Source of the DNA: Longimicrobiales bacterium
Lineage (GTDB): Bacteria; Gemmatimonadota; Gemmatimonadetes; Longimicrobiales; Gaopeijiaceae
Reading direction: 5' to 3'
Length of the DNA stretch: 64,000 bases
NCBI GenBank assembly: GCA_958296005.1
Contig: CATQHQ010000002.1
Span: 614,501 to 678,500, forward strand
Part shown: in pieces, positions 37,943 through 45,716 of the stretch
Numbering within the stretch: position 1 is the stretch's first letter
How the letters are laid out: every line of letters begins with the position of its first letter
Position numbers and translations under genes: made by a program
Notes under the pieces: model-generated
Databases searched by the model: none
Told to the model about the DNA's origin: nothing
What the model saw: only the letters and a program-made list of their open reading frames with translations

Positions 37943-37970
37943 TTTCACTTAACATAATGTAAAGTATAGA
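37943..37970 (+). promoter_or_regulatory. plus-strand promoter candidate for the ATPase gene
   Basis: TTTCAC (37943-37948) and TATAGA (37965-37970) are 16 bases apart in an AT-rich island. They would serve the gene starting at 38087 and overlap the operator palindrome. Confidence 0.35.
37947..37965. promoter_or_regulatory. palindromic operator upstream of the molybdate operon
   Basis: ACTTAACAT-A-ATGTAAAGT: 9-bp arms around one central base with one mismatched position. It begins 23 bases upstream of the regulator ATG, and on the minus strand abuts TATACT (37963-37968), a good -10. It is a likely binding site for the XRE regulator (autoregulation), and could also affect the divergent ATPase gene. 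Confidence 0.6.
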
Positions 37971-38086
37971 TGTCGCTAGTGCTTCATCGTCGCTGATCGC
38001 CCGTGGGGAGGCTAGCTTGTCGGACGCGCTGGAAATGCCCCAAGTTGGCCTATGCCCGCCGCACTCGCTCTTCGAACGCAAACGAG

Positions 38087-39271
38087 ATGACGCCCGAATC
38101 CAGCCCCTTCTTTCCCGGCCGAACCGTTCCCGTCGAGTCCTTCGTCGGGCGCACCCGCGAGATTGAGCGCCTCCGCAGCATGGTTCGGGGGGCGAGCACT
38201 GGCCGGTTCTGGATCGGGTTCGTCACAGGCGAGCGGGGAATCGGCAAGAGTTCGCTGGCCGGATTCGTCCGCTGGCTGACCGAGCAGGAGCAGCGAGCTG
38301 TCGGGTGCCACGTGTCGCTGGGGGGCGTCTCCGACCTCGGCGGGATGTTGAACACGACATTCGACCGCCTTCTCAAGGACAGCATAGAGCGGACTTGGCA
38401 CGGGCAGGTCAGAGATTTCCTGGGCGACCATGTGCGCAAGGTCGGTCTCTTCGGTGCCACGCTCGAACTGAATCTTCGGAGCGAAGAAGTTGCCACGTTG
38501 GAGCGGACTTTTGTGCACTCGGTGCGTCAGCTGCTGAACAGGATTGCAGAGCACAGGTCGCTTTTTCTGATCCTCGACGACATCAACGGATTGGCCGACT
38601 CCAGCCGCTTCGCCAATTGGTTGAAGAGCGTGGTGGACGAAATCACCCTGTCGCAGGATAGGACCAGGCTTTGCATTCTGATGGTGGGTCTCGAGGAGCG
38701 ACGACGGCAGCTTATCGAGCACCAGCCGTCGCTCGCTCGCGTGTTCGAGCTGATCGACATCGCTCCGTGGTCGGACGAGGAAGTCTACGAGTTCTACGAC
38801 AAATCGTTCTCAAGCGGCGAAGCAACGGTATCCGAGGATGACTTGAGGCTGATGGTTCTATGGACCGGCGGTCTGCCGGTGCTGGCCCACGAGATCGGCG
38901 ATGCAATCTGGCGAACCGCTCAAACTACGACGATACGGCGTCAAGAGATCGCCGCCGGCATCCAGCTGGCCGCGCAAGTCATCGGCGGCAAGTTTCTCGA
39001 GCCGCAGATAATCGGTGCCATGCGCAGCGGGCGCTACCTGTCGATCCTGCACGAGATCACCGATATGCCCATGCAGTTCACGAGGGCGGAAGCTCTTAAA
39101 CGCCTCTCCCAAGACGACAAGGAGGTGTTCGACCACTTTCTGCGTCGCATGAAGAAGCTGGGAGGGCTGGAGTCGGTTCCGGGGATTCGTGGAGGGTATC
39201 GGTTCCCCAACCTGCTTCACCTGCTGTACTTCAAGATGGTGTTCCAGAGCTGGCCGGGCTCGAGCTCCTAG
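38087..39271 (+). CDS. orphan AAA+/STAND-like ATPase
   Basis: 394 residues from ATG 38087; an in-frame codon at 38003 would add 28 residues without support. Typical ORC/STAND opening ESFVGRTREIERLRSMV, Walker A TGERGIGKSSLA (about 48-57), Walker B LFLILDDINGL (159-169) and a sensor-like ILMVGLEERR. The C-terminal 120 residues look like a winged helix (ITDMPMQFTRAEALKRL). No receptor or effector domain is joined to it. GC is lower than in neighbours, suggesting acquisition. Such lone ATPases occur in defence islands and as regulators; no function is claimed. Confidence 0.8.
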   Translation: MTPESSPFFPGRTVPVESFVGRTREIERLRSMVRGASTGRFWIGFVTGERGIGKSSLAGFVRWLTEQEQRAVGCHVSLGGVSDLGGMLNTTFDRLLKDSIERTWHGQVRDFLGDHVRKVGLFGATLELNLRSEEVATLERTFVHSVRQLLNRIAEHRSLFLILDDINGLADSSRFANWLKSVVDEITLSQDRTRLCILMVGLEERRRQLIEHQPSLARVFELIDIAPWSDEEVYEFYDKSFSSGEATVSEDDLRLMVLWTGGLPVLAHEIGDAIWRTAQTTTIRRQEIAAGIQLAAQVIGGKFLEPQIIGAMRSGRYLSILHEITDMPMQFTRAEALKRLSQDDKEVFDHFLRRMKKLGGLESVPGIRGGYRFPNLLHLLYFKMVFQSWPGSSS

Positions 39272-39924
39272 CCGACGTAGGGCTGGGCGGCGCGGGCCAG
39301 CGCGACCTCGATGTTGCGGATCGCGGCGGTGACCGCGCGGCCGATCAGATCCATCTTCCGCACCCATTCGACGCGGGGCTGCGCCATCTTGGCCTCTCGC
39401 TTGGAGAGCAGCTCCGGGAAGATGCCGCAAGCGTCGGCGAGGCAGATGATCACGATGTCGCGGGGGTCCGGGATCATGTCGCTGAAGAGCACCTCCATGA
39501 TCCGTAACTTGACCTCCCGCTCCGCCTTGCCGTCCACCACAGGGTAGCGCCGGGACCGGAAGACCCAGAGGAAGCGGCCCTCCTCCACCTCGACGATCCC
39601 CTTCGCGACCAATCGGTCTAGTGCGGCGTCCTTGATCTCGTCCGCGCGCTCGGCGACGCGCTCTACCCAGAAGTCGGCACTTCGGACTTCGTTCGCGCCG
39701 GCGATGTCGGCCAGCGTCGGGTCCAGAATGTCGTCTCCCGTCGGCGTGGAATCGACGAGAATCAGTTGCTCCATGTCGGTGTCGACCCGATCCGCCAGCG
39801 CCAGGTCCATCAGCACTCCGCCGGCGAGGGCGTACTTGAGCGACCACTCGGGCACGCGGGCGAACTTTCCGTCCTCGTCGTGGAGGAGCAGAAGCATGAT
39901 CTCTTCGGCGAATCTGAGTTGCAT
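39268..39924 (-). CDS. GPP34 (GOLPH3-like) family protein
   Basis: 218 residues from ATG 39924, fixed by AGGAG seven bases upstream. All-helical GPP34 family: MQLRFAEEIMLLLLHDEDG at the N-terminus, AGGVLMDLALADRVD, and RIMEVLFSDMIPDPRD. In eukaryotes GOLPH3 binds phosphatidylinositol-4-phosphate; in bacteria the family is of unknown role and common in actinobacteria. Here it is the last gene of an operon after the FAD oxidoreductase. The stop overlaps the ATPase gene on the other strand by four bases. Confidence 0.82.
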   Translation of the reverse strand: MQLRFAEEIMLLLLHDEDGKFARVPEWSLKYALAGGVLMDLALADRVDTDMEQLILVDSTPTGDDILDPTLADIAGANEVRSADFWVERVAERADEIKDAALDRLVAKGIVEVEEGRFLWVFRSRRYPVVDGKAEREVKLRIMEVLFSDMIPDPRDIVIICLADACGIFPELLSKREAKMAQPRVEWVRKMDLIGRAVTAAIRNIEVALARAAQPYVG

Positions 39925-39962
39925 TTCGGTTCTCCTGCGTGTCCTGCGTACTGTCACCAAGG

Positions 39963-41129
39963 TCAGAAGATGTTGGCCTCCACCGGTGTCGGCGATGCCT
40001 TGAATCTAGCGTGACCGAAGGGGGAGATGTCCAGCGTCCGGGAGCGGCCGTCGGCCACGAGCTCGGAGACGGCCAGCCCCGTCGCAGGGGCGTGCATGAT
40101 TCCGTGCCCCGAGAAGCCGCACGCGTCGATCCACGTCTCCGCCCCAGGGTTGGCGCCGATGACGGGGCTGTTGTCGGGGGTGACCTCGTAGTAGCCCCAC
40201 CAGCTTCCCTTGCGGTCCACGCCCAGGTCCTCCCACCAGGGGTAGCGCTCGACCCCGGTGATTAGGACGTGCTCCAGCCAACCCCAGTCGATCCCTTCGG
40301 TGAAGCCGCCGTTCCGGCCTGAATCGTTCTCGTGGGAGTCGAGGCCGAAGAGGATGCGGTCGCCCTCGCTTCGCAGGTAGACGCCGGTGCCCAGGTCGAC
40401 GGTGAGGGGGTAGACTCGTTCGTCGGCGACGGGCGCGCTGAGGAATATCTGGATGCGCTTCGGGCGGACGGGGACGTCCAGTCCCGCCATCTGCCCCACC
40501 AGGCCGGACCACGCCCCGGCGGCGTTGACGACGCAACCGCAGGAGAGCGTCTCGGCCCGCGTCGTCTCCAGGCGCCAGCCGCCGCCGTCGGCCTCGGGCC
40601 GGATGCCGGCGACCGCGCTGTCGAAGCGGTACTGCACGCCGCCGGATCTTCCCATCGACACCAAGGCGTGGGTGGCCATGTGTGGGTCGATTACCCCGTC
40701 CCAAGGGCCGTAGGTGGCGCCGCCCAAGCCGTCGGTGGCGATGGGGACGAAGCGCCGGGCGTCGTCCGGGTCCAGGACCTCCACCGGGGCGCCCATGCTC
40801 CGCTGGAGTGCGACCGACTGTAGGTGACGCTCCCACCGCGCTTCGGGCGCAAGAAGGAGGTAGCCGATGTCCCGGTAGCCGATCTCGAAGCCGTGACGCT
40901 CGCGGAACTCCCGGTACACGGGCAGGGAGTGCATGGAGAGGGCGACGTTGGCTCGGGTCGTGAACTGGACCCGCACCCCGGCGGCGCTCTTGCCCGTCGA
41001 GCCCAAGGCGGGCGCGGATTCGCGCTCCAGCACGGTCACCCGGAGCCCCCGGGACGCCAAGTGGTACGCGCAAGACGCCCCGACGATCCCGGCGCCGACG
41101 ACCACCACGTCGGGGGTGCGTGCGCTCAA
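39963..41129 (-). CDS. FAD-dependent amino-acid/glycine oxidase-like enzyme (DAO family)
   Basis: 388 residues from TTG 41129. The N-terminal dinucleotide motif VVVGAGIVGASCAYHLASRG is followed by the DAO pattern: LGSTGKSAAGVRVQF, VVNAAGAWSGLVG, and C-terminal YYEVTPDNSPVIGANPG and DACGFSGHGIMHAPATG. Members are sarcosine, glycine, D-amino acid or proline oxidases; the substrate cannot be fixed. It starts 17 bases after the S12 hydrolase and is followed by the GPP34 gene. Confidence 0.87.
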   Translation of the reverse strand: MSARTPDVVVVGAGIVGASCAYHLASRGLRVTVLERESAPALGSTGKSAAGVRVQFTTRANVALSMHSLPVYREFRERHGFEIGYRDIGYLLLAPEARWERHLQSVALQRSMGAPVEVLDPDDARRFVPIATDGLGGATYGPWDGVIDPHMATHALVSMGRSGGVQYRFDSAVAGIRPEADGGGWRLETTRAETLSCGCVVNAAGAWSGLVGQMAGLDVPVRPKRIQIFLSAPVADERVYPLTVDLGTGVYLRSEGDRILFGLDSHENDSGRNGGFTEGIDWGWLEHVLITGVERYPWWEDLGVDRKGSWWGYYEVTPDNSPVIGANPGAETWIDACGFSGHGIMHAPATGLAVSELVADGRSRTLDISPFGHARFKASPTPVEANIF

Positions 41130-41145
41130 GGCGCGGTGCGCGCGC

Positions 41146-42720
41146 TCAAGGCTGGCGGACGAACTCGACGCTGCCTTCGATCTCGGCGTGGAGGACCGCG
41201 ACCTTGGCGTCGGTGCCGATCTCGAAGCGGAAGAACTCCCGGGCGCCGGCGGCGCCGTCCCACAGGGCGCGGAAGGTGTCGTAGTGCCAGTGCTCAAGGG
41301 GACCCTCGAAGCCGGCGCCGAAGCGGGCGCGAAGCTCGCCGTCCTGCTCCGCGACGACGATCTCGCCGTACATCTCGTTGGCGTAGGTGCCGGCGTAGGC
41401 CGCGGGCGCGAGGGTGGGGGGCGCGTCCGCGACCCGGCCGTCCTCGATCTCCTGGGCGGCGGCACGGGCTTCTTCGAGCGCTTCTCTCCAGCCGGCCAGC
41501 ATCGTTTCGTTCCATGGGTGCTGCTCGCCGCCCTCGATCCGGTCGATCAGACGGTGGACTAAGGCGCTGCTGAAGTAGTTGGCGCCGTTCAGGTTCACCA
41601 GCAGGACGAAGCCGTAGTCGCGCTCCGGGACCATCGCCACCAGGGCGGTCATGCCGTCGATGTTCCCGCCGTGGGAGACCATCTTCACGTCGCGGTAGTC
41701 GGTCAGGAACCAGCCGAGTCCATAGTTGAGGAAGTCGGACTCGGGGAAGATCGACTCCCAGGCCCCCGACTTCCGCATGACCATCTGGGGGGTATGGGTC
41801 TCCAGGAGCGCATCCTCCGACACGAGCGAGGTTCCGTCGTACTCGCCGGCGGTCCCGAGGTGGAGCCTGACCCACTGGGCCATCTGCACGACGCTGGAGT
41901 TGATGGAGCCGGCGGGACCCGCGTTGTCGATGTTGCGGTAGGGAACCGCGCGGAGCTCGCCGTCCCGGTCGAGGATGTGGGGCTGGGCCACGTTGTCGAG
42001 GTCGGCCAGCGGCCCGAGGAGGGTCGTGCTGCGAGTCATGCCCAACGGCTCGAAGATGCGTCGCGCCAAGAAGTCGTCCCACGTGACCCCCGACAGCGCC
42101 TCGATCACCTCCCCCGCGGCGATCCATGTCGTGTTGTTGTACTGGAAGGTGGAGCGGAGCGGGAAGGTTATGGGCTGATAGCGGACTTGATGTAGCACCT
42201 CTTCGCGGCTGCGTCCGCTCGCGTACCAGAGGCGGTCGCCCCGGAGGAGGCCCGAGTTGTGGCTCATCAGGTCGCGGACGCGCAGGTCGCGGGTGATGTA
42301 GGGGTCGCTGAGCCGGAAGTCGGGCAGGTGGTCGACCACGAGGTCGTCCCACGACGCCTTCCCTTCGTCCACCAGCATCGCCATCGCGGCGGCCGTGAAC
42401 GCCTTGGAGCTGGAGCCCGCCGCGAAGATCGTGTGCTCGTCCACCGGGTCGCTACCGCCGATCTCCCTCACGCCGAACCCCCGGGCGTAAGCGATCCGGT
42501 CGTCGCGCACGACGGCGATCGCCATCCCGGGGATCTCCCACTCGGCGACCATCGCCTCGATCTCTTCGTCCAGCCCGGACAGGCCCTGCTGGGCGGCGAC
42601 GGGGGACGGGGCGACAGGCCAGCCAGGCGCAACGGGCGCGGCAATGACCAGAAGGGACAGGGCGGCGGCACGGGCCGCTCGGGTGGCTTGGGAGCTTTGG
42701 GCGGGGCGGGTCTTCTTCAC
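41146..42720 (-). CDS. secreted S12 family serine hydrolase (beta-lactamase-like)
   Basis: 524 residues from GTG 42720, with GGAG nine bases upstream. Signal peptide (about 1-45, ending VAAQ). Beta-lactamase/DD-peptidase fold: AAGSSSKAFTAAAMAML gives the SxxK pair, YNNTTW the YxN motif, and VSHGGNIDGM the HxG motif. The C-terminal 110 residues form an added lipocalin-like beta domain, common in S12 esterases or peptidases of this kind. Likely an esterase or D-amino-acid peptidase rather than an antibiotic lactamase. Preceded by its GntR regulator and followed by the oxidase. Confidence 0.88.
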   Translation of the reverse strand: MKKTRPAQSSQATRAARAAALSLLVIAAPVAPGWPVAPSPVAAQQGLSGLDEEIEAMVAEWEIPGMAIAVVRDDRIAYARGFGVREIGGSDPVDEHTIFAAGSSSKAFTAAAMAMLVDEGKASWDDLVVDHLPDFRLSDPYITRDLRVRDLMSHNSGLLRGDRLWYASGRSREEVLHQVRYQPITFPLRSTFQYNNTTWIAAGEVIEALSGVTWDDFLARRIFEPLGMTRSTTLLGPLADLDNVAQPHILDRDGELRAVPYRNIDNAGPAGSINSSVVQMAQWVRLHLGTAGEYDGTSLVSEDALLETHTPQMVMRKSGAWESIFPESDFLNYGLGWFLTDYRDVKMVSHGGNIDGMTALVAMVPERDYGFVLLVNLNGANYFSSALVHRLIDRIEGGEQHPWNETMLAGWREALEEARAAAQEIEDGRVADAPPTLAPAAYAGTYANEMYGEIVVAEQDGELRARFGAGFEGPLEHWHYDTFRALWDGAAGAREFFRFEIGTDAKVAVLHAEIEGSVEFVRQP

Positions 42721-42746
42721 GGTCTGCGTCTCCTTGTGGCGCGGGT

Positions 42747-43451
42747 CTACCAGCTGCCCATCTCTCCCATCCGTTCGATTACCCCGCTGAGGCGGTCGGC
42801 GGCGTTCCGCCAGTTGGTCTGGACCGACGACTGGGCGGCGTCGGGGTCGCCGGCGGAGATGGCGTCCACGGTGATCTGGTGCTCGTCGTGGGAGACGGGT
42901 ATCTGGTCCAGCAGTGCGCTGACGTATATTCGAGTGTACCGCTCGGCTTGGGGCTTGATGGCGTCGTGAAGTGCCAGCAACCGGGGTCCGGCGCCTCCGT
43001 CCACGTAGGCCCGGTGGAAGCGCAGGTCGAGCTCGAAGATGCGCTCCTGGGACGGCTTCCCGCGACGGGCCTCCGCCAGGAAGTCGGCGTTGAGGGCGTT
43101 CAGGCGGGCGACCAGCTTGGCCCGGTCCTCCCTGCCGGCTGCGCACCACGCCGCGAGCCCCTCGATCTCGCCGACAATGCGCAGAAGCTCGCGGGCGTCG
43201 TCGCGGGTGACGGGGGCGACCGAGGGCCGGCTCTGACGACCAGTCCCCGGGTCCTGGACGTAGCCTTCCTGGACCAAGCGCTGGAGAGCGCTGCGGACGG
43301 GCGTGCGGCTGATCCCCAGCCGGGCCGCGATCTCCGTCTCGACCAAGCGGGAACCGGGGGCCAGCTGGCCCCGCACGATGAGGTCGCGGAGGTGCCGGTA
43401 CGCCTGGGTCCCGCGCCCCGGCCTGGCGTAGGGTTCGGGTAGGGAACTCAT
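42747..43451 (-). CDS. GntR (FadR-type) transcription regulator
   Basis: 234 residues. Winged helix of GntR ([20 protein letters not shown], then [17 protein letters not shown]) plus a FadR/FCD effector domain (about 90-220) with His and Asp residues that could bind a metal and small acid. It likely controls the S12 hydrolase/oxidase/GPP34 operon directly downstream (27 bases). Its ATG lies in a duplicated segment also seen at 45157-45411, and the upstream end still carries the last codons of a mod gene (VMKVFRA). Confidence 0.9.
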   Translation of the reverse strand: MSSLPEPYARPGRGTQAYRHLRDLIVRGQLAPGSRLVETEIAARLGISRTPVRSALQRLVQEGYVQDPGTGRQSRPSVAPVTRDDARELLRIVGEIEGLAAWCAAGREDRAKLVARLNALNADFLAEARRGKPSQERIFELDLRFHRAYVDGGAGPRLLALHDAIKPQAERYTRIYVSALLDQIPVSHDEHQITVDAISAGDPDAAQSSVQTNWRNAADRLSGVIERMGEMGSW

Positions 43452-43471
43452 GCTCGGAAGACCTTCATGAC
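43267..43471. repeat. direct repeat copy A (GntR head plus mod tail)
   Basis: About 200 bp, roughly 90 percent identical by eye to 45157-45411. It covers the first third of the intact gntR gene and the final codons of a type III mod gene. The two copies have the same orientation and bracket a block of about 1.7 kb. Confidence 0.8.
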
Positions 43472-43492
43472 TCTCGGCGTCGCCTCGTCATG

Positions 43493-44272
43493 TCAGGCCG
43501 TGCGCTGGAGAAGTTTGCGATTCAGGTCGTCTTTGGCCGCTAGGGAAGAGACCATGTCCCCGCCGACATCCGTCAGTCGATCGAGGTCAAGCTTTGGAAT
43601 CTCCGCCTGATTCTCGAAGACAATGATCGATTCAAAGCGAAGGCCGCTTCTGTGGAAGTGCGACAACATGACGGTCGTCAACCGAGCTTTGTTCCGATTG
43701 GGCACACCATAGAGGAAGACCTGATTCTCACGGATGCCCTTGATCATGTAGTCCACACGATAGGCATCGGAGTTCGGTATCGCCGGCTGGTAGTCCTGCT
43801 GGATTTGTGATTCGTCGATCAGACTAGTCAAGAGATCAGTCAGATCATCATAGAAAGTGGATCCGACACTGGACCGGGACAGCAGGGTCAGATCGTAAAT
43901 CCTCGTCAACGCTTGGCCGAACACGAAAACAGCTTCAGACAGCTTTTCTGGCGATGTATCAAGGCAGAAAGCGCCGTTATTCCAATGCAGACCGCTCTCT
44001 GTCATGATGCGTTTCATGAGCATTCCTCGGGTTCCGTCCATAAACGAGTCCACCTCGTGCTCGTAGCTGATGTGCATCAACGTGTGGCCGCGGTCGGACA
44101 GCATCAATCCTCCCGATGCCGAGTCAGAAAGATGGATGGGGTAGGTGTCGCCGTCCGGGAACCGAAAGTGCGTTCGGACCATGATGGCATCGTCAAAGCG
44201 TCGGACTACCTCCACGTCGTGACACAGCCGCTCACAGAGTAGCTTCCGTACGGCACCAAGATCATGCGTCAT
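43493..44272 (-). CDS. DUF1828-domain protein
   Basis: 259 residues. Recognised by an N-terminal DUF1828-like region (about 15-110: RFPDGDTYPIHLSDSASG, LMLSDRGHTL) and a DUF1829-like C-terminal region. DUF1828 proteins are small, uncharacterised, and often found on phages and in accessory regions beside a short partner. Low GC compared with neighbours, and codon use unlike them. ATGA overlap with the gene upstream. It ends 42 bases before the GntR gene. Confidence 0.75.
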   Translation of the reverse strand: MTHDLGAVRKLLCERLCHDVEVVRRFDDAIMVRTHFRFPDGDTYPIHLSDSASGGLMLSDRGHTLMHISYEHEVDSFMDGTRGMLMKRIMTESGLHWNNGAFCLDTSPEKLSEAVFVFGQALTRIYDLTLLSRSSVGSTFYDDLTDLLTSLIDESQIQQDYQPAIPNSDAYRVDYMIKGIRENQVFLYGVPNRNKARLTTVMLSHFHRSGLRFESIIVFENQAEIPKLDLDRLTDVGGDMVSSLAAKDDLNRKLLQRTA

Positions 44273-44748
44273 GTCAAAGTCAGCCTTGGTTGGTCCAGCT
44301 CAGCGCGCAGGCCGGTTACGGCACAATCGGCTATCAGGCAGGCTAGGGCACCTTCGACAGTCTCAAACCGGTCGGTCTCTTCCGCTTCGGAATCGGGCTT
44401 CCTCCCCTCCTCAATGGCCCGTGCCGAAGCACGATGGATGTGTGGACGAAAAAAGATGTCGCCGTGTTCGTGCCCCGGGCCGTTGTAGCGTGCAAGCGGC
44501 AGTCGAGGACCACTGCGAGGTACCCACACGAGTCCGCAAGAGAAATCGTGTTGGTCGGAAAGGCTGGCCCTTTGGAAAACTATGAATCCGGCATCCCCCT
44601 CGCCCGACGCCGAAGCGCGAAAGATGCGCTGGCTGTGACTGGGCCTGCTCTTCGGCTTGTTGGCCCAACGCGCCTGGGGATTCGTCACGCGCTTCGGCAT
44701 AGCCCGCAGGGCGTTGAGCTCCGAGTCGGTGTAGAGTCGCGTGTCCAT
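44269..44748 (-). CDS. partner of DUF1828 protein, DUF6978-like hypothetical
   Basis: 159 residues from ATG 44748, two bases after the preceding small ORF. Not clearly assigned. The layout (FSCGLVWVPRSG, RYNGPGHEHG, PHIHRASARA and an acidic C-terminal helix) resembles uncharacterised proteins encoded next to DUF1828 genes. A basic N-terminal region and a His-rich centre (H-x-H, PHIH) are seen. It may be the second half of a two-component toxin/antitoxin or defence-like pair. That role is inference. Confidence 0.55.
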   Translation of the reverse strand: MDTRLYTDSELNALRAMPKRVTNPQARWANKPKSRPSHSQRIFRASASGEGDAGFIVFQRASLSDQHDFSCGLVWVPRSGPRLPLARYNGPGHEHGDIFFRPHIHRASARAIEEGRKPDSEAEETDRFETVEGALACLIADCAVTGLRAELDQPRLTLT

Positions 44749-44750
44749 CG

Positions 44751-44879
44751 CTAGGTCGGCCGTGACGCGAGCGCCGCGTCCAGCGCTTCCTCCATCGTCC
44801 ACGCGTCCGTCAGCTCGGTGAAATTCCAGCGAACGAACCCGGTCAGGTTGTTCACGCCGGGTACCCAGTACGTGTTCAT
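44751..44879 (-). pseudogene. type III restriction enzyme (Res) C-terminal remnant, 42 codons
   Basis: Starts at ATG with AGGAGG six bases upstream. The peptide (YWVPGVNNLTGFVRWNF, then ELTDAW) matches the extreme C-terminus of DEAD/DEAH type III Res subunits, which end in ...AVNN(L/H)GxFGRWxF.... Upstream the reading frame does not match any Res protein, so it is either a remnant or a small ORF captured from one. It sits two bases before the next gene, with clear translational coupling. It may be translated, but no role is known. Confidence 0.55.
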
Positions 44880-45156
44880 GGTGTTCCTCCTAGCGGTGGT
44901 GTCTGTTTCGGCGCCGCGTAGGGCGAGTTAAGGACGGGCTGCTCAAAGAAGCGTGGGTTCACGTTGGCGGACGGGGGCGGTGGCGGAGCGGTTGATCGGT
45001 GGCGTCGCGAATCCTATCCGCGGGGCAGTTCCGCCGTCAAATCCGGGGTGGGAATGCCGGAAAAAAGCTACGGTTCCATCCTGCCTCTGCGTTCCCGTTT
45101 TCGGTGTCAGCGATATCGCTGACATCCAAACTGTTGACTAGGATCCAGAATACGGT
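44880..45156. other. intergenic region with a 20-bp palindrome
   Basis: No gene recognised here. The palindrome at 45105-45124 is listed separately. A T6 run lies on the minus strand (about 45061-45066) without a stable stem in front of it. On the minus strand this region would be the promoter region of the three-gene block 43493-44879. Confidence 0.5.
45105..45124. promoter_or_regulatory. perfect 20-bp palindrome, operator candidate
   Basis: TGTCAGCGATATCGCTGACA is its own reverse complement over all 20 bases. Its centre lies 235 bases upstream of the small ORF at 44879 on the minus strand, and next to the broken GntR copy. A dimeric repressor site is likely; the cognate protein is unknown. 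Confidence 0.55.
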
Positions 45157-45391
45157 TCCTGGACTAGGCGCTGGAGGGCGCTGCGGACAGGCGTGCGGCT
45201 GATTCCCAGCCGGGCCGCGAGCTCCGTCTCGACCAAGCGGGAATCGGGGGCAGCTGACCCCGGACGATGAGGTCGCGAAGGTGCTGGTACGCCTGAGTCC
45301 CGCGCCCCGGCCTAGCGTGGGGTTCGGATAGGGCGTCGGGCTTGGTGTCCGGCATGGCACTTGGCGCTGCTCCCTTGCTTGCAGGACTCAT
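45157..45391 (-). pseudogene. truncated, frameshifted GntR copy
   Basis: Its start (ATG 45391) overlaps the mod stop exactly as in the intact locus. The head ([21 protein letters not shown]) matches the intact GntR, then a base loss near 45251 shifts the frame, and the copy ends near the palindrome. It also holds an insertion of about 50 bp near its start. Not functional. Confidence 0.8.
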
Positions 45392-45411
45392 GCTCGGAAG
45401 ACCTTCATGAC
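45157..45411. repeat. direct repeat copy B (broken GntR head plus mod tail)
   Basis: The partner of copy A. It includes the end of the mod remnant and an extra segment of about 50 bp (45330-45380) absent from copy A. Confidence 0.8.
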
Positions 45412-45670
45412 TTCGTCGCCCAAGTGGTTGATGACCTTAACCGCGATGCGGCCCGTGCTTGGCCGGTTGAAGGGGCGGAACGTGTCGCTCTTGAGCATGG
45501 CCCATGCCTCGGAGTTGATTTCGGTCTTGAGGGTCGTCTTTAGAGACTTGTACGGGTCGCTGGTGCCTAGAAAGTAGGCGTGGCGTACGAAGAAGCTTTC
45601 CTCGTTGTAGTTCGTGTCGATGAACCAGCAGTGCAACATACTGTGGCTCATGACTGCAAGACAGATTCGG
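45388..45670 (-). pseudogene. type III DNA methyltransferase (Mod) C-terminal remnant
   Basis: The last 80 or so codons of a Mod gene: CWFIDTNYNEESFFVRHAYFLG, then DPYKSLKTTLK, and RIAVKVINHLGDEVMKVF before the stop. These blocks are the C-terminus of type III site-specific DNA methyltransferases. The catalytic domain (DPPY) and the remainder are missing; upstream sequence on this strand does not match. Only the tail is left. In type III systems mod precedes res, which is also the order of the remnants here. Confidence 0.8.
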
Positions 45671-45716
45671 GAACGTCGTCGATCCTTCGGGTGTATCGTT
45701 CGAGTGGAATGCAATT

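Noticed and set aside
41146-42720. Antibiotic-resistance beta-lactamase
   Set aside because: It is a large S12 protein with an extra C-terminal domain and the HGG box; such proteins are usually esterases or peptidases.
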